Below, piece after piece: positions 49,980 to 60,285 of a stretch of 64,000 bases of DNA. The notes under the pieces were generated by a model that worked only from the letters and a program-made list of their open reading frames with translations, was not told where the DNA came from and did no database searches. Origin of the DNA: Nevskia sp035651715 (lineage in GTDB: Bacteria > Pseudomonadota > Gammaproteobacteria > Nevskiales > Nevskiaceae); NCBI GenBank assembly GCA_035651715.1, contig DASRFD010000069.1:8292-72291 (forward strand), written 5' to 3'. Numbering within the stretch: the stretch's first letter is position 1; each line of letters begins with the position of its first letter. The translations under genes were made by a program, and so were the position numbers.

Positions 49980-51479
49980 ATGTCCGAACTTCCAGACCCG
50001 GACGCGGAGCAGCCGGCAGCGCCGCCCGCGCCCCTGCTGGCGCCGTTGCCGCCGCCGCGGCCCGCTCCGCGGCGGTCGGGCCTGGGCAATTTCCTCGGTG
50101 TGCTCAAGGCCGGTTTGCGGCTGGCGCTGCTGCGCCCGCCGCGGGTGGACGCGCTGCGCCTGGGGCCGGGGCTGTTCTGGCTGCTGATCCTGCTGTGCGA
50201 GCTGCCGCTGTCGCTGCTGCTGGACTATTTCAATGTCGAGGCGCCGCGCCGCTTCAGCCGCTGGGGGCTGGAGAGCCTGGTCGCCTACGACCTGCTGACC
50301 GTGTTCGTCGCCTTCCTGCTGGCCCGGCTGGCCCGCCGCGCCGAGCTGCTGTGGCCGCTGGCCGCGCTGCTTGCCGCCGCCGGCCTGTATACCGACAACA
50401 TCGCCGACCTGGCCCAGCACCACCTGGCGCCGCTGCTGGCGGACCGGTATCCGCGCCTGCCCTGGCTGGTCTACTGGCTGTACCTGCTGTGGGTGTTCCT
50501 GCTGGTGCCGCGGCTGTTGCGCGCACTGCAGGCGATGCGGTTGCGGCGCGCCTTGTTCGGCGCGGCCGCCGCCGTCGCCTGCTTCGTCGCCGCCGCCTGG
50601 CTGATGCCGCCGGTGCCGCTGTGGTATCACGACTACAGCGCCGAACGCGCCGGCAAGGACAAGGCGCCGCCGCTGGTTGCCGAGGAGGTGTTCGGCCGCC
50701 AGGACGAGTTGCTGGAGCGGGCGCTGGCCGGCATCGCCCCCAGCCGCCCGGGCCGGCCGAGCCTGTATTTCGTGGCCTACGCCCCGGATGGCGAACAGGA
50801 CGTGTTCATGAAGGAAGCCCGTTACGGCACGCGCCTGTTCCAGACCCGCTTCGGCGCCGCGCAGCGCAGCCTGGCGCTGGTCAACAACCGCCAGACCGTG
50901 GACGAGCTGCCGCTGGCCACGGCGGCCAACCTCAGGCACGCGCTCGACGCCATCGGCCGCAAGATGGACCCGCGGCAGGACATCCTGTTCCTCTACCTGA
51001 CCAGCCACGGCTCGCGCGACGCCCGGCTGGCGGTGGAACTGGAGGGCCTCAGCTTCAGCGACTTCAACGCGCCGCGCCTGGCGCAGATGCTCAAGGACTC
51101 GGGCATCCGCTGGAAAGTCGTGGTCGTCTCGGCGTGTTACAGCGGCAGCTTCCTCGACAGCCTGCGCGACGATCACACCCTGGTGCTGACCGCGGCCCGC
51201 GCCGACCGCACCTCCTTCGGCTGCGCCGACGACGCCGACTTCACCTATTTCGGCCGCGCCTACCTGCAGCAGGCGCTGAACCACACCACCTCGTTCACCG
51301 AGGCTTTTGCCGAGGCCCGCCGCCTGGTCGAACAGTGGGAAAACCGCGACCACGAAGTCCACTCCGAGCCGCAGATGGCCGCGGGCGCCCTGATCGGGGC
51401 GCGGCTCGAGCAGTGGCGCGCCACGCTCCCGCAGGCCCCGCTCGCCGGGGCCGCCACAGCCGCCCGCGCCGGCCATTGA
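49980..51479 (+). CDS. Membrane-anchored C13 (legumain/caspase-fold) peptidase
   Basis: 499 residues. A Pro-rich cytoplasmic leader (1-33) is followed by five or six TM helices (about 62-82, 98-116, 122-137, 160-180, 190-209), then a C13 domain at about 255-475. The His343 motif is L-Y-L-T-S-H-G-S and the Cys386 motif is V-V-V-S-A-C-Y-S-G-S-F. PRQDILFLYLTSHG and the W-K-V-V-V-V-S-A-C strand are the paired catalytic strands of clan CD. The dyad is intact. Substrate and partners are unknown. Confidence 0.85.
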   Translation: MSELPDPDAEQPAAPPAPLLAPLPPPRPAPRRSGLGNFLGVLKAGLRLALLRPPRVDALRLGPGLFWLLILLCELPLSLLLDYFNVEAPRRFSRWGLESLVAYDLLTVFVAFLLARLARRAELLWPLAALLAAAGLYTDNIADLAQHHLAPLLADRYPRLPWLVYWLYLLWVFLLVPRLLRALQAMRLRRALFGAAAAVACFVAAAWLMPPVPLWYHDYSAERAGKDKAPPLVAEEVFGRQDELLERALAGIAPSRPGRPSLYFVAYAPDGEQDVFMKEARYGTRLFQTRFGAAQRSLALVNNRQTVDELPLATAANLRHALDAIGRKMDPRQDILFLYLTSHGSRDARLAVELEGLSFSDFNAPRLAQMLKDSGIRWKVVVVSACYSGSFLDSLRDDHTLVLTAARADRTSFGCADDADFTYFGRAYLQQALNHTTSFTEAFAEARRLVEQWENRDHEVHSEPQMAAGALIGARLEQWRATLPQAPLAGAATAARAGH

Positions 51480-51627
51480 GGTAAGGACTATTACCGTACT
51501 GGCGGACGCAAATGTTGTGCGGATTCAACAAACTGAGAAAAGGAGTCGCACTCATCAATTTGGATGAGGCTTGGCCGGCGCGCGGCCGATAAGGTAGCGA
51601 TTACAACGAAGAGGAGGGGGTTTGCGA

Positions 51628-53559
51628 ATGCCCAGGAAGCGCGGGGGAGATCCCACGTTTGTGCTCAGGAACGGGACGCCGCTGGCGGCGCTGTTCCTCG
51701 GTGGCGCGGTCTGCTGCGGTACCGCCCAGGCCGGCACCTTGGACCTTTGGAGCGATGCCTCGCTCGACTACAAGCTGACCGTGTCGTATGCCGCGGCGGT
51801 CCGCACCGGCAATGCCAATGACGCCCTGATCAACGGCCCGGTGGACCCGTTCCAGTCCTATCTGCTGCCGACGCAGCAGGCGGGACAGCCATTTCAATTC
51901 TTCTCCTTCACCCATACCGGCCTGCCGACCACCATCAACTACGACGATGGCGACCGCAACTTCAAGAAAGGCAGCCTGATCAACAACCGCATCACCGGCC
52001 TGGGCGAGCTGCAGTTCCACTGGGGCAACTACGGCATCGTCGCCAGCGGCGACGGCTTCTACGACCAGGTTTACCATCACCCCAACGACAACAACTCGCC
52101 GGACACCAACAACACCCAGGGCATTCCCAACAGCCACTGGACCGACGGCGCCCGCTACTACGACGGCCAGCGCGTGCGCCTGCTCGACGCCTACGCCTAC
52201 GGCGACTTCGCGCTGCCCTGGGGGATGAACCTCAACCTGCGCGCCGGCCAGCACCTGGTCGCCTACGGCCAGAGCCTGTTCCTGTCCGGCATTGCCCTGG
52301 CGCAGAGCCGCGCCGACGCCACCAAGGCTTTCGTGCCCGGCGCCGAAGTCAAGAGCATCCTGCTGCCGACCAACCAGGTTTCCTTCCGCCTGGGCGTGAG
52401 CAACACCCTGTCGGCGGTGGGCTATTACAAGTTCGCCTTCCGCGCCAACGAGATCTTCCCCGAGGGCGACTACTTCTCCCCGGCGGACGCGGTCGGCCCG
52501 GGCGCCACCTTCGTCTACGGCTCGGCCAACCCGCTCTACGGCGGCGCCAATTCCTGCACCGGCCTGCTGGCGAACTTCCACATCGTCAATACCGGCATTC
52601 CCGGCGGTCAGGCGGTGGAAAACCTGGTCTGCACGCTGCTGATGCCGGTCGGCGGCCTGCTCAATTCGCCCAGGACGATCAACGCCACGCGCGGCCCCGA
52701 CCTGCGGCCCAGCGACTGGGGGCAGTACGGCGGCGGCCTCGAGTACCAGATCACCTCGCGCACCAACGTCGCCGGCTACTACCTGCGCTACGACGACACC
52801 AACCCCTCGGTGAACCTCAACGTGGGCTATGCGCCGTTCGGCTTCCTGCCCAACGGCCAGGCGGTGACGACGCAGATCATCAACCAGCCGGTGCCGAACA
52901 CCTACAACGTCAAGTACTTCGACGGCATCCACCTGTACGGCCTGACCTTCAGCTCGGTGGTCGGCCCCTTCAACGTCGCCGGCGAGCTGAACTTCCGCGA
53001 CGGTGCCTCGGTGGCGCTGGACTCGACCATCTCCGGGGTGGTCAGCCCGGTGTTCACCCGCGGCCAGATCAGCCAGGCGCTCGTTTCGGCGATCTACGTC
53101 ACCAACCCGAAGTTCTTCTACGACGACCTGGCCTTCACCGCCGAGGCCGGCTACATCCACGTCAACGACGTCGATCCGATCCAGTCCTCGCCCGGCATCA
53201 TCATGCACGGCAACGGCGACACGCTGTTCTATAACCGCAATGCCTGGGGCTTCCAGACGCTCACCATCCCGACCAAGCACAACATCTGGAACGGCTGGGA
53301 CATGTCCACGCCGATTTCCTTCGGCATGCTGGTCAAGGGCAACCCCTCCATGCCGGGCGCCTTCGGCGCGCTGTACGGCGAGGGCGACACCCGCCTGGGC
53401 GTAAGCGCGAACTTCCAGTACCTGGGCAATCTGGAAGTGGGCGTCGGCTACAACTTCTTCTTCGGCGACCCGAACAAGCTGATCGGCGACAGCCTGCTCA
53501 AGGCCAATCCGTACATGGATCGCGACTACGCCACGTTCCACGCCACCTACAACTTCTAG
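51628..53559 (+). CDS. DUF1302-family outer-membrane protein
   Basis: 643 residues. A signal peptide ends near A-Q-A-G (about 36). The chain is a beta-barrel candidate with GDFALPWGMNLNLRAGQHLVAYGQSLFLSGIALAQSRADATKAFVPGAEVKSILLP, the DUF1302 core, and a C-terminal aromatic (Y-N-F). Members are often co-regulated with fatty-acid, steroid or polymer utilisation. GAGGAGGGGG lies before ATG 51628. A terminator follows. Confidence 0.87.
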   Translation: MPRKRGGDPTFVLRNGTPLAALFLGGAVCCGTAQAGTLDLWSDASLDYKLTVSYAAAVRTGNANDALINGPVDPFQSYLLPTQQAGQPFQFFSFTHTGLPTTINYDDGDRNFKKGSLINNRITGLGELQFHWGNYGIVASGDGFYDQVYHHPNDNNSPDTNNTQGIPNSHWTDGARYYDGQRVRLLDAYAYGDFALPWGMNLNLRAGQHLVAYGQSLFLSGIALAQSRADATKAFVPGAEVKSILLPTNQVSFRLGVSNTLSAVGYYKFAFRANEIFPEGDYFSPADAVGPGATFVYGSANPLYGGANSCTGLLANFHIVNTGIPGGQAVENLVCTLLMPVGGLLNSPRTINATRGPDLRPSDWGQYGGGLEYQITSRTNVAGYYLRYDDTNPSVNLNVGYAPFGFLPNGQAVTTQIINQPVPNTYNVKYFDGIHLYGLTFSSVVGPFNVAGELNFRDGASVALDSTISGVVSPVFTRGQISQALVSAIYVTNPKFFYDDLAFTAEAGYIHVNDVDPIQSSPGIIMHGNGDTLFYNRNAWGFQTLTIPTKHNIWNGWDMSTPISFGMLVKGNPSMPGAFGALYGEGDTRLGVSANFQYLGNLEVGVGYNFFFGDPNKLIGDSLLKANPYMDRDYATFHATYNF

Positions 53560-53594
53560 CGTTCCAAGGCTTCAGGGGTACAAGCGGCACCGTC

Positions 53595-53621
53595 AGGCCC
53601 GGGGCAACCCGGGCCTTTTTT
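53595..53621 (+). terminator. Rho-independent terminator after the DUF1302 gene
   Basis: Stem AGGCCCGGG / CCCGGGCCT with loop GCAA and T6. It sits between the plus-strand DUF1302 gene and the convergent TMEM175-like gene. Confidence 0.92.
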
Positions 53622-53630
53622 ATGCGAGGC

Positions 53631-54263
53631 TCAGTAGCGCAGCAGGCGGCTGGTACGCGGCGCGATGGCGTAGTGCAGCTGGATCAGCAGGATGAAGCCG
53701 ATGCTCAGATAGGTGCTGAACAGGCACAGCGCGGCGCCGAAGGCGTACAGCGACTGCGCCACCACGATGCGTCCCAGGATCAGGCGGTCCAGGTCCGCCG
53801 GCGCGTCGGCCTTGACCAGGCCATGGCGGCGCGCATAGAGCCAGCTGCCGGCCAGGGCCAGGCCGAGGGCCAGCACGTTGCCCCAGTACAGCAGCAGCGC
53901 CACGCGGTAGTCGATGAATTCCGCCAGCAGGGAAGTGGCGAAGGGCAGCAGCGTCACCCCGAACAGGAAGCCCAGGTGGACCCAGGCGAGGTTGCGGTCG
54001 GCGCGCTCGATGTGGTTGAGCTGGGTCTGCTGGCCGACCCAGAAGATGCCCAGCGTCAGGAAGCTCATCAGGTAGGCCAGCAGCCGCGGCAGCAGCGGCA
54101 GCAGCTTGTTCCTCAATTCGCCCTCGGAGTGGACCGCTTCGGCCGCCGGCGCATGCAGGTCGAGCACCAGCAGGGTCATGGCCACGGCGAAGACGCCGTC
54201 GCTGAGCGCCGCGATGCGCTCCAGGCTCTGGCCGGAGATGCGGTTGTAGGCGGTGGTGGGCAT
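53631..54263 (-). CDS. TMEM175/DUF1211-like potassium-channel-family protein
   Basis: 210 residues, six hydrophobic helices. TM1 carries the family signature RIAALSDGVFAVAMTLLVLDL (usual form F-S-D; here L-S-D), followed by FWVGQQTQLNHIERADRNLAWVHLGFL. Bacterial members form tetrameric K+-permeable channels with six TMs per subunit. The gene is 2 bp downstream of a four-TM protein gene and probably co-transcribed with it. Confidence 0.87.
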   Translation of the reverse strand: MPTTAYNRISGQSLERIAALSDGVFAVAMTLLVLDLHAPAAEAVHSEGELRNKLLPLLPRLLAYLMSFLTLGIFWVGQQTQLNHIERADRNLAWVHLGFLFGVTLLPFATSLLAEFIDYRVALLLYWGNVLALGLALAGSWLYARRHGLVKADAPADLDRLILGRIVVAQSLYAFGAALCLFSTYLSIGFILLIQLHYAIAPRTSRLLRY

Positions 54264-54265
54264 GG

Positions 54266-54655
54266 TCAGGCTCGGGCGGGTTCCGGGTGGCGGCGCAGGA
54301 AGGCCAGGAACAGGGCGGCGAACACCAGGTCCGAGCCGCCCAGCGCCACCAGCCGCCCGCTGGCATGCCCGCCGAGCCAGCACGCCGCCAGGGTCAGCGG
54401 CACCGCGACCTTGCCGACGATGCTCAGTGGAATATACGGCCGGTAGCGGACCGGGTCGTTGGCCACGCACCAGTAGGCGTAGCCGAACACCGCGATCATC
54501 AGGGCCAGCAGGTCGGCGAAGGCGACGTTGCTGCCCTGCACCGGGTCCAGGCGCAGCAGCGGCAGCAGCACCGGCCGCAGCAGCAGCAGGCCGGCCGCGA
54601 CGGTGAAGTTGAACAGCGCGGCGACGCCGAACAGCCGGCGGGCATGGTGGTGCAT
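54266..54655 (-). CDS. Hypothetical four-TM membrane protein
   Basis: 129 residues. Four hydrophobic helices (about 9-30, 46-62, 78-96, 103-120) and a His-rich N-terminus (M-H-H-H-A-R-R). The V-A-N-D-P-V-R-Y-R-P-Y-I-P loop recalls small DoxX-like or DUF4345-like proteins, without certainty. It lies directly upstream of the TMEM175-like gene. Confidence 0.6.
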   Translation of the reverse strand: MHHHARRLFGVAALFNFTVAAGLLLLRPVLLPLLRLDPVQGSNVAFADLLALMIAVFGYAYWCVANDPVRYRPYIPLSIVGKVAVPLTLAACWLGGHASGRLVALGGSDLVFAALFLAFLRRHPEPARA

Positions 54656-54709
54656 CGGTCACTGGCGGGCGGATGAGGTGCCCGCCAGTGTAGCCGAGCG
54701 CCGCCGGCC

Positions 54710-56572
<1,863 letters not shown>

Positions 56573-56610
56573 GGTTTTGAGTTGAAAAGTGGTCAGGCGA
56601 CTCCTGCCGG

Positions 56611-56637
56611 ATGGGGATTGCGGGGCGCCGGTTCAAG
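56611..56637 (-). promoter_or_regulatory. Heat-shock (sigma-32-type) promoter of htpG
   Basis: On the minus strand, CTTGAA (56637-56632), a 15-bp spacer and CCCCAT (56616-56611). This matches the sigma-32 consensus CTTGAA-N13-15-CCCCAT exactly at both boxes. The predicted start is about 30 nt before the ATG at 56572. Confidence 0.8.
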
Positions 56638-56831
56638 GCCCGGGCTTGCCGCCGGCCGGGGCGGCAAGTTTGCCGCAAGGCCGCGGCGGGGTGAAGCGGG
56701 CGGGTCGGCGTGGTTTTTGTGACGGAATCGACAGTTGCCGCCGCCGCGGTTTGCCCGGGGGCGACGGCGGGCGCTAGGCTGTAGCCGGCCCGGCCGCCCC
56801 GGGCACTCATAAAATCGAAGGGAAGGGATCG

Positions 56832-59777
56832 ATGTTCGCTGTCCGGCTGTGCCGCCGTTGGAGGTGGTGCCGCGCCCGGATGGACAGGGAGGTCCGCGCC
56901 GGATCCGTGTGGCGCCGCAAGGCCTTGAGCCTGTGCCTGTCGCTGCCGTTGCTGGCGGGTTCGGCCGTGGCCGCCGCCCCGCCCGGCGCGCCGCCGATCA
57001 CCCGCTACACCCCCGACGTCGAAACCTATCCGCAGACCTTCGATCTCGCCCAGGACGACACCGCCGCGATCTACGTGGCGGCCAACGACGGCGTGCTCAG
57101 CTTCGACGGCTCGCGCTGGAAGCTGATCCGCCTGCCCAACGGCGACATCGCCCGCTCCCTCGCCGCCGATGGCCACGGCCGCGTCTATGTCGGGGGCTAC
57201 GGCCTGTTCGGCTACATGGAGCGCGACGCCGCCGGCGTCGAGCAGTTCCACGATCTCACGCCGCTGTACAGGGAGCTGCTGCACGGCGAGACTTTCGACG
57301 ACATCTGGGACACCCTGGTCAGCGCGCAGGGCGTGTTCTTCATGGCCCTGGGCCACCTGTTCCAGTACCAGCCGCGCAGCGGCGCGGTGCGCCTGTGGCG
57401 CTACCCGAGCCACTACGGCTCCATCGTCGAGCAGCACGGCGAGGTCCTGGTGCAGTTCCGCGAGCAGGGCCTGAAACGGCTCAAGGACGGCGGCTGGGAG
57501 CCGGTGGCCGGCGGCGAAGGCCTCAAGGACTTGGTCTATCACCTGCTGCCCCTGCCGGACGGCGGCCTGCTGACCCTGGCCCGCGACGGTCGCTGGCGCG
57601 AGTTCCGCGACGGCAGCCTGAGCGACTACGCCATGCCGCCGGGCTTTCCGCCATCCTCGTTCATGATGACCGGGCGCAGGCTGGCCGACGGCAGCATCGC
57701 CCTTGCGGGCCAGGACGGCCAGCTGCACCTGCTCGACCCGCTGCGCCACAGCGTGCGCAGCTTCCGCGTCGACAACAGCGCCCTCAACGGCATCGTGCCC
57801 GCGGCCGACGGCGGCCTGCTGACGCTGAGCAACCTGTCCGTGTTCCACGTCAGCTGGCCCGCGGCCTGGAGCGTGGTGCGCCCGGACAGCGGCCTGAGCG
57901 GCGGCATCCACCACCTGGCGCAGTGGAACGGGCGCTGGCTGGCGCTGTCCGACGCCGGGGTTTACGAAGCGGGGCAGCAGCAAGGCGCGGCCGTGTTCAG
58001 CCGCCTCGACTGGACCGACTTCGAGGCCTGGGACCTGCTGCCGCTGGACGCGGACCAGGCGCTGCTGGCGGAGTCCTACAACGTCAAGCTGGTGCGGGGC
58101 GGGCACGCGCGCAACCTGTTCGATGCGCGCATCGCGCCCTACCTGCTGCAGCGCTCCCGCTTCGACCCGGACCTGATCTACGTCGGCACCGAGACCGGCC
58201 TGGCGGTGCTGCGGCGCGAGCGCGGGCAATGGACGCTGCGCTTCAATGCGGCCAACCTCGACACCAGCCGGGTCGGCAGCCTGGTCGAGCTGGGGCCGCG
58301 CGACATCCTGGTCGGCTCCGATCGCGGCGGCGTGCACCGCATCAAGCTGGCCGACGACGCCTCGCGCATCGTCGAGTCCCGGGCCTATGGCCAGGAGCAG
58401 GGCATCCGCTACGGCCGGCTCGCCGCCGCTGTCATCGCGCCGCTGGACGGCGGCGCCATCGTCGCCGCCACCGCTGCCGGGCTGTACCGCTGGACCGGGC
58501 AGGGCTTCGAGCCGACGGCGCTGGACGGGCTGGAGAGCCTGCGCGGGCAGGACGAGGAACTGACCCTGTCCGTGGCGCCCAACGGCGACCAGTGGGCCTG
58601 GAGCTATCGCAGCGTCTACCGCCGGCCGGCCGGCGGCGCCTGGCAGCGCGAACCGGTGGACAGCATCCGCCATGGCGCGATCGAGGCCCTGGCCTACGAC
58701 GGACGCGACACCGCCCTGCTCGCCGCCAACGGCGAACTGCTGCGCCATGACGAGCTTGCCGCCGCGGCCGCCGCCAGCCCGGTGCTGAGCCTGCGCTCGG
58801 TCGAGCACCTCGACGACCAGGACCGCAGCGAGCCGCTGCCGCTGCGGCCGGCCAGTCCGCCGCGCTACACCCAGCAGCAGCTGGCGCTGCGCTTCCGCTA
58901 TGCCCTGCCGGATTACCGCAGCGTCGGCGAAGTGCGCTACCAATCCTGGCTGGAGGGCTTCGACCAGCACTACAGCGACTGGTCCGACTCGCGCTCCCAC
59001 ACCTATCGCCAGCTCCAGCCCGGCGACTATGTGTTCCGCGCCCGCGCCCGCGACAGCCTCGGCCATATCAGCGAGATGACGCCGTACCGCTTCGCCGTGG
59101 TCCAGCCCTGGTTCAACACCGGCTGGGGACGCGCCGTCAACCTCACCGCGCTGGGCTTTCTCGGCATCGCCATCGGCATGCTGGTGTCGCGCCTGCGCAG
59201 CCGCCGGCTGGCGCTGGAGAAGTTCAAGCTGGAAGGCCTGGTGCTGGTGCGCACGCGCGAGCTGGAGGCGGCCAACCGCCGCCTCGACAAGATGGCCCAT
59301 CTCGACAGCCTGACCGAAATCCCCAACCGGCGCCGCCTCAACGACTACCTCAGCGAGGTCTGGGCGCGCTGCGCCGGGCAGGGCAAGCCGGTGTCGGTGC
59401 TGGTCATGGACGTCGACTACTTCAAGCAGTACAACGACCGCCACGGCCACCTCGCCGGCGACGAAGTGCTGAAGAAGGTGACGCAGATCCTCAGCGCCTG
59501 CCTGCGCCGCTCCGAGGACCTGGTGGCGCGCTACGGCGGCGACGAGTTCGTCGCCGTCCTGCCCGGAGCCACGCTGGCGGCGGCGCGCGAGGTGGCCGAG
59601 GTGATGCGCAGCCGTGTCGAGGCCAGCGGCCTGGGCATCACCATCTCGATCGGCTGCTCCAGCCGCGTGCCGCAGGCCGATAAGAGCGTCTGGGCCCTGG
59701 TCCACGAGGTGGACGGCGCGCTGTACGAGGCCAAGCGCGCCGGGCGCAACCGGGTGGCGGAGCACGGCGGAAGCTGA
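56832..59777 (+). CDS. Membrane diguanylate cyclase with reporter-type periplasmic beta-propeller sensor
   Basis: 981 residues. A signal peptide (hydrophobic about 31-47) is followed by a large periplasmic region of two-component-regulator-propeller-like repeats (for example Y-V-A-A-N-D-G-V-L-S-F-D-G). Next comes a Y_Y_Y domain (about 670-755: LALRFRYALPDYRS, then Y-R-Q-L-Q-P-G-D-Y-V-F-R-A-R-A-R-D), one TM (about 770-790), a short coiled coil, and a GGDEF domain. The active-site GGDEF is at 902-906 and the RxxD inhibitory site R893-S-E-D896 is intact. It should make c-di-GMP in response to an external ligand. AAGGGAAGGG precedes the ATG. Confidence 0.9.
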   Translation: MFAVRLCRRWRWCRARMDREVRAGSVWRRKALSLCLSLPLLAGSAVAAAPPGAPPITRYTPDVETYPQTFDLAQDDTAAIYVAANDGVLSFDGSRWKLIRLPNGDIARSLAADGHGRVYVGGYGLFGYMERDAAGVEQFHDLTPLYRELLHGETFDDIWDTLVSAQGVFFMALGHLFQYQPRSGAVRLWRYPSHYGSIVEQHGEVLVQFREQGLKRLKDGGWEPVAGGEGLKDLVYHLLPLPDGGLLTLARDGRWREFRDGSLSDYAMPPGFPPSSFMMTGRRLADGSIALAGQDGQLHLLDPLRHSVRSFRVDNSALNGIVPAADGGLLTLSNLSVFHVSWPAAWSVVRPDSGLSGGIHHLAQWNGRWLALSDAGVYEAGQQQGAAVFSRLDWTDFEAWDLLPLDADQALLAESYNVKLVRGGHARNLFDARIAPYLLQRSRFDPDLIYVGTETGLAVLRRERGQWTLRFNAANLDTSRVGSLVELGPRDILVGSDRGGVHRIKLADDASRIVESRAYGQEQGIRYGRLAAAVIAPLDGGAIVAATAAGLYRWTGQGFEPTALDGLESLRGQDEELTLSVAPNGDQWAWSYRSVYRRPAGGAWQREPVDSIRHGAIEALAYDGRDTALLAANGELLRHDELAAAAAASPVLSLRSVEHLDDQDRSEPLPLRPASPPRYTQQQLALRFRYALPDYRSVGEVRYQSWLEGFDQHYSDWSDSRSHTYRQLQPGDYVFRARARDSLGHISEMTPYRFAVVQPWFNTGWGRAVNLTALGFLGIAIGMLVSRLRSRRLALEKFKLEGLVLVRTRELEAANRRLDKMAHLDSLTEIPNRRRLNDYLSEVWARCAGQGKPVSVLVMDVDYFKQYNDRHGHLAGDEVLKKVTQILSACLRRSEDLVARYGGDEFVAVLPGATLAAAREVAEVMRSRVEASGLGITISIGCSSRVPQADKSVWALVHEVDGALYEAKRAGRNRVAEHGGS

Positions 59778-59844
59778 AGCGCATTCCTTCCGTGCGGCGC
59801 CGCGTGTAGTCTGCGCCGATGAGCCGCCATCCCGATCACGGCCC

Positions 59845-60207
59845 GTGAGCCTGCACGGCCAGTTGCGCCTGCGCCTGATGCTGGGCCAGGACATCGCGCT
59901 CGGTCCCGGCAAGGCCGACCTGCTGGAAGCGATCCAGCGCCACGGCTCGATCTCGGCGGCGGCCAAGAGCCTGGACATGTCCTACCGCCGCGCCTGGCTC
60001 CTGGTGGAAACCATGAACGCCTGCTTCGCCCAGCCCCTGGTCAGCCCGGTCAAGGGCGGCAGGGGCGGCGGCGGCGCCGAGTTGACCGCGGCGGGACTGC
60101 GCATGCTGGCGGCCTATCGCCGCCTGCAGCGCGAGGCCGAGCGGCTGGTGGACGCGCACCTGGCGGAGTTCGAGCCGCACCTGCGGCGCCGCGGCCGGAC
60201 GCGCTAA
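59845..60207 (+). CDS. Single-domain ModE-type (LysR-like HTH) regulator
   Basis: 120 residues from GTG 59845. The winged helix reads GPGKADLLEAIQRHGSISAAAKSLDMSYRRAWLLVETMN, the ModE N-terminal domain; the chain ends after the dimerisation helix (LVDAHLAEFEPHLRRRG). The two MOP/TOBE molybdate-binding domains of full-length ModE (about 260 residues) are missing. A ModE box lies 35 bp downstream, before modA, so it probably regulates modA. It lies 67 bp after the diguanylate cyclase gene. Confidence 0.82.
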   Translation: MSLHGQLRLRLMLGQDIALGPGKADLLEAIQRHGSISAAAKSLDMSYRRAWLLVETMNACFAQPLVSPVKGGRGGGGAELTAAGLRMLAAYRRLQREAERLVDAHLAEFEPHLRRRGRTR

Positions 60208-60242
60208 CCCGGAAATTGCATCGCGCGCCCGGCGCGGCGATG

Positions 60243-60266
60243 CGATATATTCCTGAAAATATATCG
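60243..60266. promoter_or_regulatory. ModE box upstream of modA
   Basis: A perfect 8-8-8 dyad, CGATATAT-N8-ATATATCG, 19 bp before the modA start. It resembles the E. coli ModE consensus (two TATAT-type half-sites separated by 7-8 bp). It is the most AT-rich stretch in this part of the window. Confidence 0.82.
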
Positions 60267-60285
60267 AAGCCGTTGCGGAGCCCCA

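Noticed and set aside
51480..51495. GGTAA-N6-TTACC dyad after the C13 peptidase gene
   Set aside because: Short, without a promoter in clear register and overlapping the gene end; not enough to call an operator.
51601..53541. Long minus-strand frame opposite the DUF1302 gene
   Set aside because: Shadow of a confidently recognised outer-membrane protein; valine/glutamine-rich with no motif.
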